Positions 17,618 to 26,881 are shown, counted from the first letter of the stretch. The stretch is 64,000 bases of DNA from Muriicola marianensis (GCF_014638095.1 NZ_BMFH01000001.1:1931227-1995226), one strand, 5' to 3'. The notes: generated by a model from the letters alone, not told the origin. Numbers and translations are program-made.

Positions 17618-18715
17618 TTACAATTCAAATCTGAGTTGTACAGAAACGCTTTTTTCTTCGGTGGGGGAGGCGTCCTTCCCATTGAGATTGGAAAGGGATA
17701 TTCCCAATAGTCTCACCGAATTCTCTAAGGGCTGCTGGTAGAGAAGGTCTATGGCCGTGTCGAGAATCAGGTCTTTGGCACTGATGTAGTATGGCAGGGT
17801 CCTGCTCCGGGTCTGCAGGGTGAAATCACTGTATTTGATCTTCAGGGTGACCGTCCTGGCAGACGTACCTGCCTTTGCTACCCTCCTTGCCAGTTCTTCC
17901 GCAATATGCTCCAGGCGGTCCTTCATAAATACTTCGCTGCTGAGGTTTTCGCTGAACGTCCGTTCTGCGCCCAGGGATTTTGGGGTTCGGTGCGACTTCA
18001 CCTCACTCCGGTGGATGCCCCTCACGACCTCGTAATAATGAACACCACTCTTCCCGAAATGTTCCTCCAAAAACTCGGGGGTCTTGTCCTTCAGGTCCTT
18101 TCCCGTGAAGATGCCCTGGTGGTACATTTTCTCTGCCGTTACCTTACCTACGCCGTAGAACTTACGGATATCAAGTGCTTCGAGAAATGAAAGGACATCT
18201 TCGGGGTTTATGGTCTTCTGCCCATTCGGTTTATTGATATCACTGGCTACCTTGGCGATAAATTTATTGATGGAAATACCGGCAGATGCGGTGAGCCTTA
18301 CTTCCCTGAAAATACGGTCCCGGATCTCCCTTGCGATCAAAGTGGCAGAGGGATTGCCTTTCTTGTTACTGGTCACGTCGAGGTAGGCTTCGTCCAGGGA
18401 GAGGGGTTCCACTTTATCCGTGTAATCGAAGAAAATAGAACGGATCTGCAAAGAGATCTCCTTGTAGCGGTCGAATCTCGGCTTTACGAATACCAGATCA
18501 GGGCAAAGTTTCGATGCAAGTACGCCACTCATGGCGCTCCGCACCCCGAATTTCCTCGCCTCGTAGCTCGCCGCTGCAACTACCCCTCTTTTGGCCCCTC
18601 CCCCGACGGCTACGGGCTTTCCTTTTAATTCCGGATTGTCGAGCTGTTCAACGGAAGCATAGAAGGCATCCATATCTACATGGATTATTTTCCTGATGGG
18701 GAAATCGAAGGGCAT
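17618..18715 (-). CDS. dinB: DNA polymerase IV (Y family)
   Basis: Translesion polymerase of about 365 residues. The palm motifs are KIIHVDMDAFYASVEQ, SLDEAYLDVT (catalytic SLDEA) and SAGISINKFIAKVASD. A little-finger domain follows. I take the ATG at 18713-18715 (MPFDFPIRK) as the start. The frame stays open to an ATG at 18772, but that would run into the divergent gene starting at 18744 and adds residues not found in the family. The C-terminus LRFEL may be a short beta-clamp-binding tail. A TAAATTTG element overlaps the start region (18719-18726). Confidence 0.93.
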   Translation of the reverse strand: MPFDFPIRKIIHVDMDAFYASVEQLDNPELKGKPVAVGGGAKRGVVAAASYEARKFGVRSAMSGVLASKLCPDLVFVKPRFDRYKEISLQIRSIFFDYTDKVEPLSLDEAYLDVTSNKKGNPSATLIAREIRDRIFREVRLTASAGISINKFIAKVASDINKPNGQKTINPEDVLSFLEALDIRKFYGVGKVTAEKMYHQGIFTGKDLKDKTPEFLEEHFGKSGVHYYEVVRGIHRSEVKSHRTPKSLGAERTFSENLSSEVFMKDRLEHIAEELARRVAKAGTSARTVTLKIKYSDFTLQTRSRTLPYYISAKDLILDTAIDLLYQQPLENSVRLLGISLSNLNGKDASPTEEKSVSVQLRFEL

Positions 18716-18743
18716 AAACAAATTTAAGTCATATCTTAGTTTT

Positions 18744-19412
18744 ATGGACCAGCCGTTGAAAACCGCCATCATCCTGGGAGCTACCGGACTGACCGGCGGT
18801 ATTCTACTGGATAAACTCCTGGAGGATCCAAGGTACGGATGTGTAAAAGTCTTTTCGCGATCCCCCCTTCAGAAAGATCATCCAAAATTGGAGGTACACC
18901 TGGGCGATCTTCTGTCCCTTTCAGATTTTAAACCGCATTTTATGGGAGATGAGGTCTATTGCTGTATTGGCACTACCAAGGCTAAAACCCCGGAGAAAGA
19001 GAAATACAAGGCGATCGATTATGGGATCCCTTTGGAAGCTGCCAAGCTGAGCAAAGAGAACGGAATTGATACTTTCCTCGTAATTTCTGCCCTGGGCGCA
19101 GATCCGGGAAGCGGGATCTTTTACAATCGGGTCAAGGGTGAGATGGAGGAAGCTGTAATGGGGAAAGGGATAAGTCGTACCTATATCCTCCAACCCGCCC
19201 TGATACAGGGCCCCCGGGAGGAGAGCCGGCCCGGGGAATGGATGGCCAGGAAACTCTTTTCCGTGCTGGATGTCTTACTGGTAGGACCTTTGCGCAAATA
19301 TAAATCTATCAGGGCCGAGGATATCGCTACGGCCATGATCTGGCTCGCCAATAATGAAATTTCACTGAACAGAATCGTCTCAGATACCATAAAAGACCTT
19401 GCCCATGCTTGA
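18744..19412 (+). CDS. NAD(P)-binding Rossmann-fold protein, HTATIP2/YbjT-like
   Basis: The 222-residue atypical short-chain dehydrogenase-like protein has the dinucleotide-binding motif ILGATGLTGG at about 10-19. The usual catalytic tyrosine region is replaced by IFYNRVKGEMEEAV. It resembles the TIP30/oxidoreductase family; the substrate is unknown. The start at 18744 (MDQPLK) fits the family; a longer frame from 18696 would overlap dinB. The stop overlaps the start of the CYTH gene by eight bases (19405-19412), so the two are translationally coupled. Confidence 0.8.
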   Translation: MDQPLKTAIILGATGLTGGILLDKLLEDPRYGCVKVFSRSPLQKDHPKLEVHLGDLLSLSDFKPHFMGDEVYCCIGTTKAKTPEKEKYKAIDYGIPLEAAKLSKENGIDTFLVISALGADPGSGIFYNRVKGEMEEAVMGKGISRTYILQPALIQGPREESRPGEWMARKLFSVLDVLLVGPLRKYKSIRAEDIATAMIWLANNEISLNRIVSDTIKDLAHA

Positions 19413-19881
19413 GATTGAACGTAAATACCTGGTAAGATCCCGTGCGTATCGTGAGGAAGCCATAAAAAAAGAGGAGATCGTACAGGGTTTCCTCAATACC
19501 CATCCCGATCGTACTGTCAGGGTCCGCCTCAGTGGGGAGCAGGGATTTATGACGGTGAAAGGGAGGACAGATAATGAAGGGATCACCCGATTTGAATGGG
19601 AACGCGAGATTCCGGCCACCGAGGCCAGGGCTCTGCTGGAGATCTGTGAACCGGGAGTGATTCGCAAGGTGAGATACTTTGTGAGGAGTGATTCACACCT
19701 GATAGAGGTGGATGAGTTTGGAGGGGCCAATGAAGGCCTGGTCATCGCCGAGATCGAAATGCAGGAAGTAGATGAAATCATTGTAAAACCCGACTGGCTT
19801 GGGGAGGAAGTAACAGGGGATCCCAGATACTACAATTCCCAGCTCAGCAAAAACCCGTATTCCACATGGAAAAATACCTGA
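19405..19881 (+). CDS. CYTH domain protein (probable inorganic triphosphatase)
   Basis: The 158-residue protein begins MLEIERKYLVRS, the ExExK signature of the CYTH tunnel fold. TVRVRLSGEQGFMTVKG, FEWEREIP, VRKVRY-type strands and VDEFGG follow in the usual order. Members hydrolyse tripolyphosphate or thiamine triphosphate or, rarely, make cAMP. The ATG at 19405 is preferred over a TTG two codons earlier. It overlaps the genes on both sides (by eight bases upstream and 16 downstream), forming a three-gene operon. Confidence 0.88.
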   Translation: MLEIERKYLVRSRAYREEAIKKEEIVQGFLNTHPDRTVRVRLSGEQGFMTVKGRTDNEGITRFEWEREIPATEARALLEICEPGVIRKVRYFVRSDSHLIEVDEFGGANEGLVIAEIEMQEVDEIIVKPDWLGEEVTGDPRYYNSQLSKNPYSTWKNT

Positions 19882-20369
19882 ACCTCTATTGTCTGTTCTC
19901 ACTTCTAGTCCTGGCAGGGTCCTGTGGGGAGCAGAAAACTGCGGATATTACTTTGCCCGCCCCAACAGAAGAACTTCAAAAGTCCAGTGCCCAATTAAAA
20001 CAGGAACTCGTTGAAAAGGGATTCCAGGTGTTTGATTATGTAGACACTAAGACCGCCGATACTGTCCTCATGCAGCAGTATTTTATAGCCTTCCTGAAAA
20101 GAGGTCCGAACAGATCGCAAGGCAAGGCAGAGGCAGACAGTCTGCAGACCCTTCACCTGGAACACCTAGGCAGGATGTACGATTTGGGATATGCCGATAT
20201 ATCAGGGCCTTTCGGGGACGATGGGGATATCAGAGGGATTACGATCTACAATACGCCTACCCTGGAAATGGCTGACAGCCTGGCCAATCTGGATCCCATG
20301 GTAAAGTCGGGTCGCCTGGTCATAGAGATCCACCCCTGGTGGGCCGCCAAGGGGTTTCCACTCAGGTAA
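19866..20369 (+). CDS. YciI-like domain lipoprotein
   Basis: The 167-residue protein has a lipoprotein signal with lipobox LAGSC (Cys at about 20), then a flexible segment and an alpha-beta domain. The sequence LMQQYFIAFLKRGPNR and LANLDPMVKSGRLVIEIHPW resembles YCII-related dimeric ferredoxin-like domains. Most YciI proteins are cytosolic, so an exported, lipid-anchored version is a point of interest. The start overlaps the CYTH gene by 16 bases. The function is unknown. Confidence 0.75.
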   Translation: MEKYLNLYCLFSLLVLAGSCGEQKTADITLPAPTEELQKSSAQLKQELVEKGFQVFDYVDTKTADTVLMQQYFIAFLKRGPNRSQGKAEADSLQTLHLEHLGRMYDLGYADISGPFGDDGDIRGITIYNTPTLEMADSLANLDPMVKSGRLVIEIHPWWAAKGFPLR

Positions 20370-20370
20370 G

Positions 20371-20391
20371 GTTCAAAAAGCGCTTTTGAAC
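20371..20391. repeat. Palindrome GTTCAAAA-N5-TTTTGAAC at the end of pheS
   Basis: An inverted repeat with eight-base arms overlaps the pheS stop codon between two convergent genes. An almost identical palindrome lies at 34070-34090. It may act as a transcript-end hairpin in either direction. Confidence 0.5.
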
Positions 20392-21392
20392 TGTTCCAGG
20401 AAACGCAAGTCGTTCTCGCTGAGGAGGCGGATGTCTGAGATCTGGTGGAGGAGGAGTGCGATCCTGTCTATACCCATTCCAAAAGCGAAGCCGGAATATT
20501 CCTTGGAGTCTATCCCGCAATTGTCGAGGACATTGGGATCTACCATGCCGCAGCCCATTATCTCAAGCCATCCGGTGCCCTTGGTCATACGGTAATCCGT
20601 CTCAGATTCCAGCCCCCAGTATACATCAACCTCTGCACTCGGTTCGGTGAATGGGAAATATGACGGTCTCAGACGGATCTTCGACTTCCCGAAAAGCTCT
20701 GTAGTGAAGAACTGCAGAGTCTGTTTGAGGTCTGCAAAAGAAACATCCTTGTCTATATAAAGTCCTTCCACCTGGTGGAAGAAACAATGGGAACGTGCCG
20801 AAATGGCCTCATTCCGGTATACTCTGCCGGGAGATATGGTCCGGATCGGAGGTTTGTGAGTTTCCATATAACGTACCTGTACCGATGAGGTATGGGTACG
20901 CAGCAGTAGATCCGGATTGGTCTGGATGAAAAACGTATCCTGCATATCCCTTGCCGGGTGGTGTTCCGGCAGGTTCAGGGCAGTAAAATTATGCCAGTCG
21001 TCCTCGATCTCAGGCCCTTCTGAAACGTTAAATCCGATCCTGCTGAAGATATCGATGATCTGGTTCTTTACGATGGAAATCGGATGCCTGGAGCCCAGTT
21101 CCAGGGGCTCTCCGGGGCGGGTCAAATCGCCATAGATGGATTTATGACCTACCTTCTCTTCCAGGGAAGCCTTGAGGGTACTGACCTTTTCCGAGGCCAG
21201 GACCTTTAATTCATTGATAGTCTTCCCGAATTCCTTTTTCTGATCATTCGGAACCTGTTTGAATTCACTGAAAAAGTGATTCAGTATTCCTTTTTTCCCC
21301 AGGTATTTTATTCTGAATTCCTCAACGGCTTCCTCCGATGCCGCAGTGAAATCTTGAACTTCTTTGATATGTTCCTTGAGCTGGTCGATCAT
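20373..21392 (-). CDS. pheS: Phenylalanyl-tRNA synthetase alpha subunit
   Basis: The 339-residue class II synthetase subunit charges tRNA-Phe together with PheT, which is not in this window. An N-terminal coiled coil is followed by motif 1 ([14 protein letters not shown]), motif 2 ([31 protein letters not shown]) and motif 3 ([14 protein letters not shown]). Its length matches the family. It faces the YciI-like lipoprotein gene head-on, with three bases between the stops. Confidence 0.97.
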   Translation of the reverse strand: MIDQLKEHIKEVQDFTAASEEAVEEFRIKYLGKKGILNHFFSEFKQVPNDQKKEFGKTINELKVLASEKVSTLKASLEEKVGHKSIYGDLTRPGEPLELGSRHPISIVKNQIIDIFSRIGFNVSEGPEIEDDWHNFTALNLPEHHPARDMQDTFFIQTNPDLLLRTHTSSVQVRYMETHKPPIRTISPGRVYRNEAISARSHCFFHQVEGLYIDKDVSFADLKQTLQFFTTELFGKSKIRLRPSYFPFTEPSAEVDVYWGLESETDYRMTKGTGWLEIMGCGMVDPNVLDNCGIDSKEYSGFAFGMGIDRIALLLHQISDIRLLSENDLRFLEQFKSAF

Positions 21393-21480
21393 TTCAGGTA
21401 TTCTTGGTTTGCCGCGTTCAAAAATAGGTGTTTTTTAGAATTCAGGGGTATCCCTTTAAGCAAAGTTTCCGGGTTGGGGA

Positions 21481-23358
21481 TCAATCGGGGTCCGGGGTTG
21501 TATGTTCGTTGTTTTTCAGTACGTATTTCACACATTGGCCAAAGCTGTCAAAAATATGCTCATGGGGCACCAGGCCGGGGATGATATCGATCCGTTCCAT
21601 CATATATCTCGGCTGATCCAGAACCCTGACAAAGAGCACACGGATATCCTTACTTCTGAGATCCTGCAGCACATCTTCCATGGCATAGAGGCCGGATTGA
21701 TCCATATATTGCATCCTTCCCAGTCGGATGATCACTGTGGATGCTGTAGCCGGGATCTGGTCTGCCAGCATTTGGAAATCACTCGTCGTTCCAAAGAATA
21801 GAGGCCCTTTAATGTGTTTTATAAAGACCTTTTCCCGAAGGAAGTTGGGAAAGCCCTTTTCATCTGCCCAGGCCTTTTCGGTAGCCACCGACCTGATCTC
21901 TGATCGCTTGGCGGTGAGGTCCCCGATCTTTTTCATGAACATCAGTGAGGCTATGACAAGTCCTATACCCACTGCGTAGACCAGGTTCCACAGGGTTGAT
22001 AATATCAGGACCACCAGCATGATGACGACCTCCATACTGAACCTGAGAGGGCCGAGCTTCACATCGCGGGGTAGGCTCGGGATGGCCTTGAGGCCCTTGT
22101 AATCCATGACCTTGATCCCCACAGTAATCAGTATCCCGGCCAGGACAGCAGCGGGTATCTGAGAGGCCACAGGGCCCAGAGCCAGCAAGATGATCATGAG
22201 CAGGATGCCCGAGATCATCCCGGAGAGCTTGGTTTTGCCCCCGGCGTTGATATTGACCACGGTCCTGATGGTCGCACCGGCTCCGGGGATACCTCCAAAT
22301 ACGGCGGCAATACTGTTGCCAAGGCCTTGCCCGACAAGTTCCCTGTTGGGATCGTGTTTCGTTTTTGTCATGTTATCCGCCACTACAGAGGTGAGCAAGG
22401 AGTCTATGGATCCCAGCAGGGCCAGAGTGAGGGCTGTAAATACAAAAGGGGTGATAGCCTGCAGGCGGAATTCTGTGATGATCTCAAGATTTGGGATGGG
22501 AAGGCCTTCGGGAATGGTTTCAATAGGACGGTAATCGAGCCCAAGGGCATAGGCTGCTCCCGATACAAGGATTAGTCCCGTCAATGTACTTGGAACTTTT
22601 TTGGTCAACTTTTTCGAGCTAAATATGATCACAACTGTGACCAGTGCCAGGATAAATTCGGTCCAGTTGATATTTCGAAGTGCCCTCGGCAGCACTGTGA
22701 CCGCCCCGATCACCCCTGATGCCTCCTTAGCGGCCAGAACCTGTGCCTCTTCGAGGATCTCTTCCTCTGTGATCTCTCCGGCCCTGGAGATGGTCTCGTG
22801 AAAATCCTCCAGCACGAGGATACCCTCTCCGGCCTCTTCCCTCAGAATGTTTTCAAGGATCAGTTCCTCAGCCTGGGGCTTGAAGGGTTCTACCCAGCTC
22901 TGGTCCTCTTTGGGGTAATATCCCAGGGCGGGTAGTAATTGGGTGATGATGATGATGAGTCCGATGGCAGTCATAAACCCTGAGACCACAGGATATGGTA
23001 TATATCGGATATAACTCCCTAAACCGATAATTCCCAGCCCGATCTGCATAAGACCGCTGAGTAGAAATACTGTAAGGATGGCGGGGAGAGCCTTTTCCAC
23101 ACTGCCGTCATAAACCGCTATGATCCCTGCAATGACGATCATACTGACCGCCGTCATAGGAGCTGTGGGTCCTGAGATCTGGGTGGGTGTACCCCCGAAG
23201 AGTGCGGCGAAGAAACTGATAAAAATAGCCCCGTACAGGCCTGCACTGGGCCCGAGGCCTGAACTGACCCCGAAGGCCAGCGCCAGGGGAAGAGCTACGA
23301 TCCCGGCGGTGATCCCCCCGAGGAGGTCGCCTCGTAAATTTGAGAACAGGGATCTCAT
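21481..23358 (-). CDS. SulP family anion transporter with STAS domain and cytosolic insertion
   Basis: This inner-membrane transporter of about 625 residues has multiple hydrophobic helices, including GGITAGIVALPLALAFGV and the SulP signature region near GGTPTQISGPTAPMT. A C-terminal STAS domain follows (FFGTTSDFQMLADQ, MDQSGLYAMEDVLQ). A hydrophilic, glutamate-rich insertion of about 80 residues interrupts the membrane part after residue 160 (VLEDFHETISRAGEITEEEI), which is unusual for SulP. I prefer the ATG at 23358 (MRSLFSNLRGD); the frame stays open to a TTG at 23406. The neighbouring carbonic anhydrase and second SulP protein suggest bicarbonate as substrate; sulfate or another anion remains possible. 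Confidence 0.87.
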   Translation of the reverse strand: MRSLFSNLRGDLLGGITAGIVALPLALAFGVSSGLGPSAGLYGAIFISFFAALFGGTPTQISGPTAPMTAVSMIVIAGIIAVYDGSVEKALPAILTVFLLSGLMQIGLGIIGLGSYIRYIPYPVVSGFMTAIGLIIIITQLLPALGYYPKEDQSWVEPFKPQAEELILENILREEAGEGILVLEDFHETISRAGEITEEEILEEAQVLAAKEASGVIGAVTVLPRALRNINWTEFILALVTVVIIFSSKKLTKKVPSTLTGLILVSGAAYALGLDYRPIETIPEGLPIPNLEIITEFRLQAITPFVFTALTLALLGSIDSLLTSVVADNMTKTKHDPNRELVGQGLGNSIAAVFGGIPGAGATIRTVVNINAGGKTKLSGMISGILLMIILLALGPVASQIPAAVLAGILITVGIKVMDYKGLKAIPSLPRDVKLGPLRFSMEVVIMLVVLILSTLWNLVYAVGIGLVIASLMFMKKIGDLTAKRSEIRSVATEKAWADEKGFPNFLREKVFIKHIKGPLFFGTTSDFQMLADQIPATASTVIIRLGRMQYMDQSGLYAMEDVLQDLRSKDIRVLFVRVLDQPRYMMERIDIIPGLVPHEHIFDSFGQCVKYVLKNNEHTTPDPD

Positions 23359-23407
23359 TAAAAGGTCGAATAGGTTGTCCCTTCTAAGATACTCTAAATC
23401 CGCCAAA

Positions 23408-23433
23408 TAAAAAGCCAGCAGAATGTGCCGGCT
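23408..23433 (-). terminator. Probable terminator between the carbonic anhydrase and the downstream SulP gene
   Basis: The eight-base arms AGCCGGCA and TGCTGGCT (one G-U pair) enclose CATTC and are followed by TTTTTATTTGG on the minus strand. It would separate the SulP-carbonic anhydrase unit from the second SulP gene, at least in part. Confidence 0.65.
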
Positions 23434-23461
23434 TTCATTGCATTGTAGATTCCGGGGCGGA

Positions 23462-24088
23462 TCAATCCAAATGGTAGATCTCCATGATATTTTTCAGGAT
23501 CTTTTCGAAATCGATCTTTAGGTCGACCAGCTTACCCGTATGAATATCGAAAACCCACCCATACACCTTGAGGTTGCGTTCGCGGTAGGCTTTCTGTACG
23601 GCTGCGGTCTTAATCAGGTTTACGCATTGTTCCTGTACATTCAATTCAACGAGTCGCTCATACCGCTTGTCTTCATCCGCAATGGAATCGAGTTCCTTTT
23701 TGTGCAGGCGGTAGACGTCCCTGATATTTCTCAGCCATGGATTGAGCAGGCCGAGGTCTGCAGATTGCATGGCGGCTTTTACACCCCCGCAACCGTAATG
23801 GCCGCAAACCACCACGTGGTTCACTTTCAGGTTAAGAATTGCGTATTCCACCACGGACATAACGTTGAGGTCCACGCTGATGACCATATTGGCAATATTC
23901 CTGTGAACGAAGACCTCACCGGGTCCCAGTCCCATGACTTCTTCGGCGGTTACCCGGCTATCCGAGCAGCCAATATAGAGCATCTCCGGGCTCTGTCCTT
24001 TTCCCATTTTATCGAAAAAATCGGAATCGACCTTTAACTTGTCCTTAATCCAATTTTCGTTGTTTTTAAATACTTGCGTTATTTCCAT
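23462..24088 (-). CDS. Beta-class carbonic anhydrase
   Basis: The 208-residue enzyme interconverts carbon dioxide and bicarbonate. The zinc ligands are C41, H97 and C100, in YIGCSDSRV and VVVCGHYGCGGVKAA. The D43-R45 dyad that controls the active site is present. There is no signal peptide, so it is cytosolic. It lies 11 bases downstream of one SulP transporter gene and upstream of another. SulP proteins associated with, or fused to, carbonic anhydrases are known, and this context supports bicarbonate uptake or pH balance. Confidence 0.96.
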   Translation of the reverse strand: MEITQVFKNNENWIKDKLKVDSDFFDKMGKGQSPEMLYIGCSDSRVTAEEVMGLGPGEVFVHRNIANMVISVDLNVMSVVEYAILNLKVNHVVVCGHYGCGGVKAAMQSADLGLLNPWLRNIRDVYRLHKKELDSIADEDKRYERLVELNVQEQCVNLIKTAAVQKAYRERNLKVYGWVFDIHTGKLVDLKIDFEKILKNIMEIYHLD

Positions 24089-24099
24089 GTTCGTTCTTT

Positions 24100-25692
24100 T
24101 TATACTGTTACTTTCTTTGTATTGGGATTAAGGTTGATATAATCCAGGAATCTGGCAGGGTTTTCAACCACCCCCTGTTCCGAGATCAAGGTTATATGAA
24201 TATTTCGTTCCAGAGCTTTATAGGAGAAATCATCCAGGATCTCAATGATATCGTTATCGAGATAACGCGTATTCCTAACGTCCAGTTCAAGATACGTATC
24301 TTTAGGGAGACCTTCTAATTCCTTCAGGATCGCTCCCTTGTTAAAAAAGGTCACTTCTTCTGCCAGGGTCATCTTTATCTTATGGAACCCGTTGCTCTTA
24401 TCCTGGATATGAAGAAAGTGGGAGTTCTGGTAGCTCTTGATAAGGATAACAACGATCCCCACACCGAGTCCCAATCCGATCCCTACCAGGAGGTCTGTGA
24501 ATATGATTCCCAGCACAGTGACCGTAAAAGGGACAAATTGTTTCCAGCCAAGGTCATACATCTTGATAAACAAGGCGGGCTTGGCAAGTTTATACCCGAC
24601 GATAAATAGGATGGCCGCCAGGACAGACAAGGGGATCATATTGAGTAAACGCGGGATCAGGATCACAGAGATCAGCAGGAAAAACCCGTGTACGATCGCA
24701 GACATTTTGGATTTTGCTCCTGACTGTATGTTGGCTGAACTGCGAACGATCACCTGAGTGATCGGTAATCCACCGATAAATCCGGAAATCATATTTCCAG
24801 TACCCTGGGCGAGCAGTTCCCTGTTCGTCGGGGTTACGCGTCTTTCCGGGTCCAACTTGTCCGTGGCTTCCACGCACAACAAGGTTTCCAGACTTGCTAC
24901 CAGGGCAATGGTAAATGCGGTGATCCATATCTCCGGCAGGGTTATGACTGAAAAGTTTGGAAAACTGAACTGCGCCAGGAATGACGCCGTATCCTCCGGA
25001 ATGGGAACCTTCACAAGGTGGTCCGTTGAAATTCCCCAGTAGGCATTGTCTTTGGTTATCACATAGAACAATATACCGACGATAACAGCTACCAGGGGTC
25101 CCTGTACAAGCTGAAAGAACTTGGCTTTTTTGATCAGGACTTTATCCCATAAGATCAGTATTCCAAGGCCCAGAACGGCAACGACTGTTGCGCCCGGACT
25201 TATATATTTAAATGCATTGAAGATCTCAGAGAAGGTGTTTTCCCCGTCGACCTGTATGAATGCCAGGTCACCTTCCGGATCGGCATCATAGCCGAAGAAA
25301 TGCGGGATTTGTTTGAGGATGATGATGATCCCTATACCCGTAAGCATCCCCTTGATCACCGATGATGGGAAATAGTATCCGATAATTCCGGCTTTTAAGA
25401 CACCGAAAAGAATTTGTATGGCTCCACCGAGGACGACTGCAAGCAGAAAGTTCTGATATCCACCCAGGGCTCCGATGGCGGTTAATACGATGGCGGCCAA
25501 ACCTGCGGCCGGGCCACTCACCCCGATATGGGATCCGCTAAGGGATCCGACTACGATACCTCCCACAATGCCGGCGATCAGTCCGGAGAACAAAGGGGCA
25601 CCGCTCGCAAGCGCGATCCCTAGACATAAGGGAAGGGCAACGAAAAATACTACGATACTTGCCGGTAAGTCGTTTTTAAGTGTTTTGAACAT
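24100..25692 (-). CDS. SulP family anion (bicarbonate?) transporter
   Basis: The 530-residue membrane protein starts MFKTLKNDLPASIVVFFVALPLCLGIALASG. It has the SulP core (GSHIGVSGPAAGLAAIV and RELLAQGTGNMISGFIGGLP) and a shorter C-terminal STAS-like domain (LELDVRNTRYLDNDIIEILDD). It is of a different subtype from the SulP gene at 21481. It is followed after 11 bases by the carbonic anhydrase gene, so the two probably form one transcript. It could supply bicarbonate for carboxylation reactions or exchange anions; the substrate is inferred from context only. Confidence 0.9.
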   Translation of the reverse strand: MFKTLKNDLPASIVVFFVALPLCLGIALASGAPLFSGLIAGIVGGIVVGSLSGSHIGVSGPAAGLAAIVLTAIGALGGYQNFLLAVVLGGAIQILFGVLKAGIIGYYFPSSVIKGMLTGIGIIIILKQIPHFFGYDADPEGDLAFIQVDGENTFSEIFNAFKYISPGATVVAVLGLGILILWDKVLIKKAKFFQLVQGPLVAVIVGILFYVITKDNAYWGISTDHLVKVPIPEDTASFLAQFSFPNFSVITLPEIWITAFTIALVASLETLLCVEATDKLDPERRVTPTNRELLAQGTGNMISGFIGGLPITQVIVRSSANIQSGAKSKMSAIVHGFFLLISVILIPRLLNMIPLSVLAAILFIVGYKLAKPALFIKMYDLGWKQFVPFTVTVLGIIFTDLLVGIGLGLGVGIVVILIKSYQNSHFLHIQDKSNGFHKIKMTLAEEVTFFNKGAILKELEGLPKDTYLELDVRNTRYLDNDIIEILDDFSYKALERNIHITLISEQGVVENPARFLDYINLNPNTKKVTV

Positions 25693-25763
25693 AAGAGAAG
25701 GTGTTTGCTCCTGTACCAGGTGATACAGGATAGGTTATTAATTGGTCGTAAAAGCAATAGAAT

Positions 25764-26075
25764 TCAGGACAGGCTTTCGGGAGGCGGGAATGGGATCTCC
25801 ATATAAATGGCACCTGAAGCCAAAGTGTTCTTCCAGCCGGACTTATCGGCGTAATAGGGCTTCTGTATGTGACTGAGATCTTGTGAATCGATAAATTTGG
25901 TCTCTTCCAAAGGATCCTTCTTTTCCTGTTCTTTGGATTCCTCCTCGTTCAGGGTGTAGGTGATACCCGGGCTGTTTTCATCGAGCAGTTGAAGGATAGG
26001 GGGAGCGGTGATCGACAGCAACCACAAGGCACTGACGAATAAAACCAGGAAAGATCTGTTTTTTGAAAGCTCCAT
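25764..26075 (-). CDS. Small membrane-anchored hypothetical protein with PPP tail
   Basis: The 103-residue protein has one N-terminal hydrophobic segment (FLVLFVSALWLLSITAPPIL), a charged EEESKEQEKKD linker and a proline-rich end (IPFPPPESLS). I do not recognise a family by function. It resembles in layout the 128-residue protein at 61938-62324, which also ends in a PPP motif. It precedes the SulP-carbonic anhydrase genes on the same strand by 71 bases and follows the Bat operon by about 46 bases. Confidence 0.65.
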   Translation of the reverse strand: MELSKNRSFLVLFVSALWLLSITAPPILQLLDENSPGITYTLNEEESKEQEKKDPLEETKFIDSQDLSHIQKPYYADKSGWKNTLASGAIYMEIPFPPPESLS

Positions 26076-26121
26076 GTACCAAAAATAAAAGGATTACTTT
26101 CAAATCCAAGTAAAATACTGA

Positions 26122-26880
26122 TTAAAAATCCTTCAATGCCCGCAGATCTGAAGCGGGTATCCATCCGTTTTTTCCATCAGACAGCCTTACCTTGTTCCAG
26201 TCTTCCAGTGTCTCCTCTACAAATACTTTGCTTCCTTCATGAAGCGTAAACAGGGTAATACTCCGGTTATTCGGCTCTTCCTTTACGGAGGTTTCCTGGG
26301 CAAAAATAATGGCAGGCCGTGTATCCTTGTATTCCTGGTACTGCAGAACCGCCAGGGTAACACTCATGACAGTGAGAAAGAGACAGACCATACTTCCAAT
26401 AAATGCAAGCCTTTTTCTGTCTGCAAATCGGAAAAAATAAAAGGCCAGATAGAGGAACACGAACAAGAGCATAAAGATTATAGAGGTGTATGCCCACTGA
26501 TCAAAGGTCATGATATTCATCACCCGTGATGTAATCCTTGTGATGGCTGTTTGAGGAATAGGTTCTATCTCATCGATGGTCATCTGCCGGGCATAGTTGA
26601 GGTTATCCCTGATCTCGGTGTCATTGGGATCGAGCAACAATGCCTTTTCGTAATAATAGATAGACGGGGCTATCTTCTTGAGTTTGTAATAGGCATTACC
26701 CAGGTTGAAGTATAGGCTTGCTGAATGGGAACCGCTCTCAAGAATATGTTCGTAATTTTCAATGGCCAGTTCATAATCCCCCTCATTATAAGCTTTGGTG
26801 GCTTCATCAAATAATATGTCATTCTGGGAATGGCCAGAGAGTGAAACCAACATCAGAAATACTACAAAGAAGTTTTTCAT
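26122..26880 (-). CDS. batE: BatE-type TPR protein with SH3 domain
   Basis: The 252-residue protein has a signal peptide (to about residue 19), TPR repeats at about 22-95 (YNEGDYELAIENYEHIL, LYFNLGNAYYKLKKIAPSI), two transmembrane helices at about 130-185 and a C-terminal bacterial SH3 domain (GSKVFVEETLEDWNKVRL, GWIPASDL). It is the last gene of the Bat operon, one base after batD. Bat proteins are linked to aerotolerance and envelope integrity in Bacteroidota, but their biochemistry is not settled. Confidence 0.88.
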   Translation of the reverse strand: MKNFFVVFLMLVSLSGHSQNDILFDEATKAYNEGDYELAIENYEHILESGSHSASLYFNLGNAYYKLKKIAPSIYYYEKALLLDPNDTEIRDNLNYARQMTIDEIEPIPQTAITRITSRVMNIMTFDQWAYTSIIFMLLFVFLYLAFYFFRFADRKRLAFIGSMVCLFLTVMSVTLAVLQYQEYKDTRPAIIFAQETSVKEEPNNRSITLFTLHEGSKVFVEETLEDWNKVRLSDGKNGWIPASDLRALKDF

Positions 26881-26881
26881 A

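Noticed and set aside
18716-18772. N-terminal extension of DinB
   Set aside because: It would overlap the divergent gene starting at 18744 and adds residues before the conserved N-terminus MPFDFPIRKIIHVDMDAFY.
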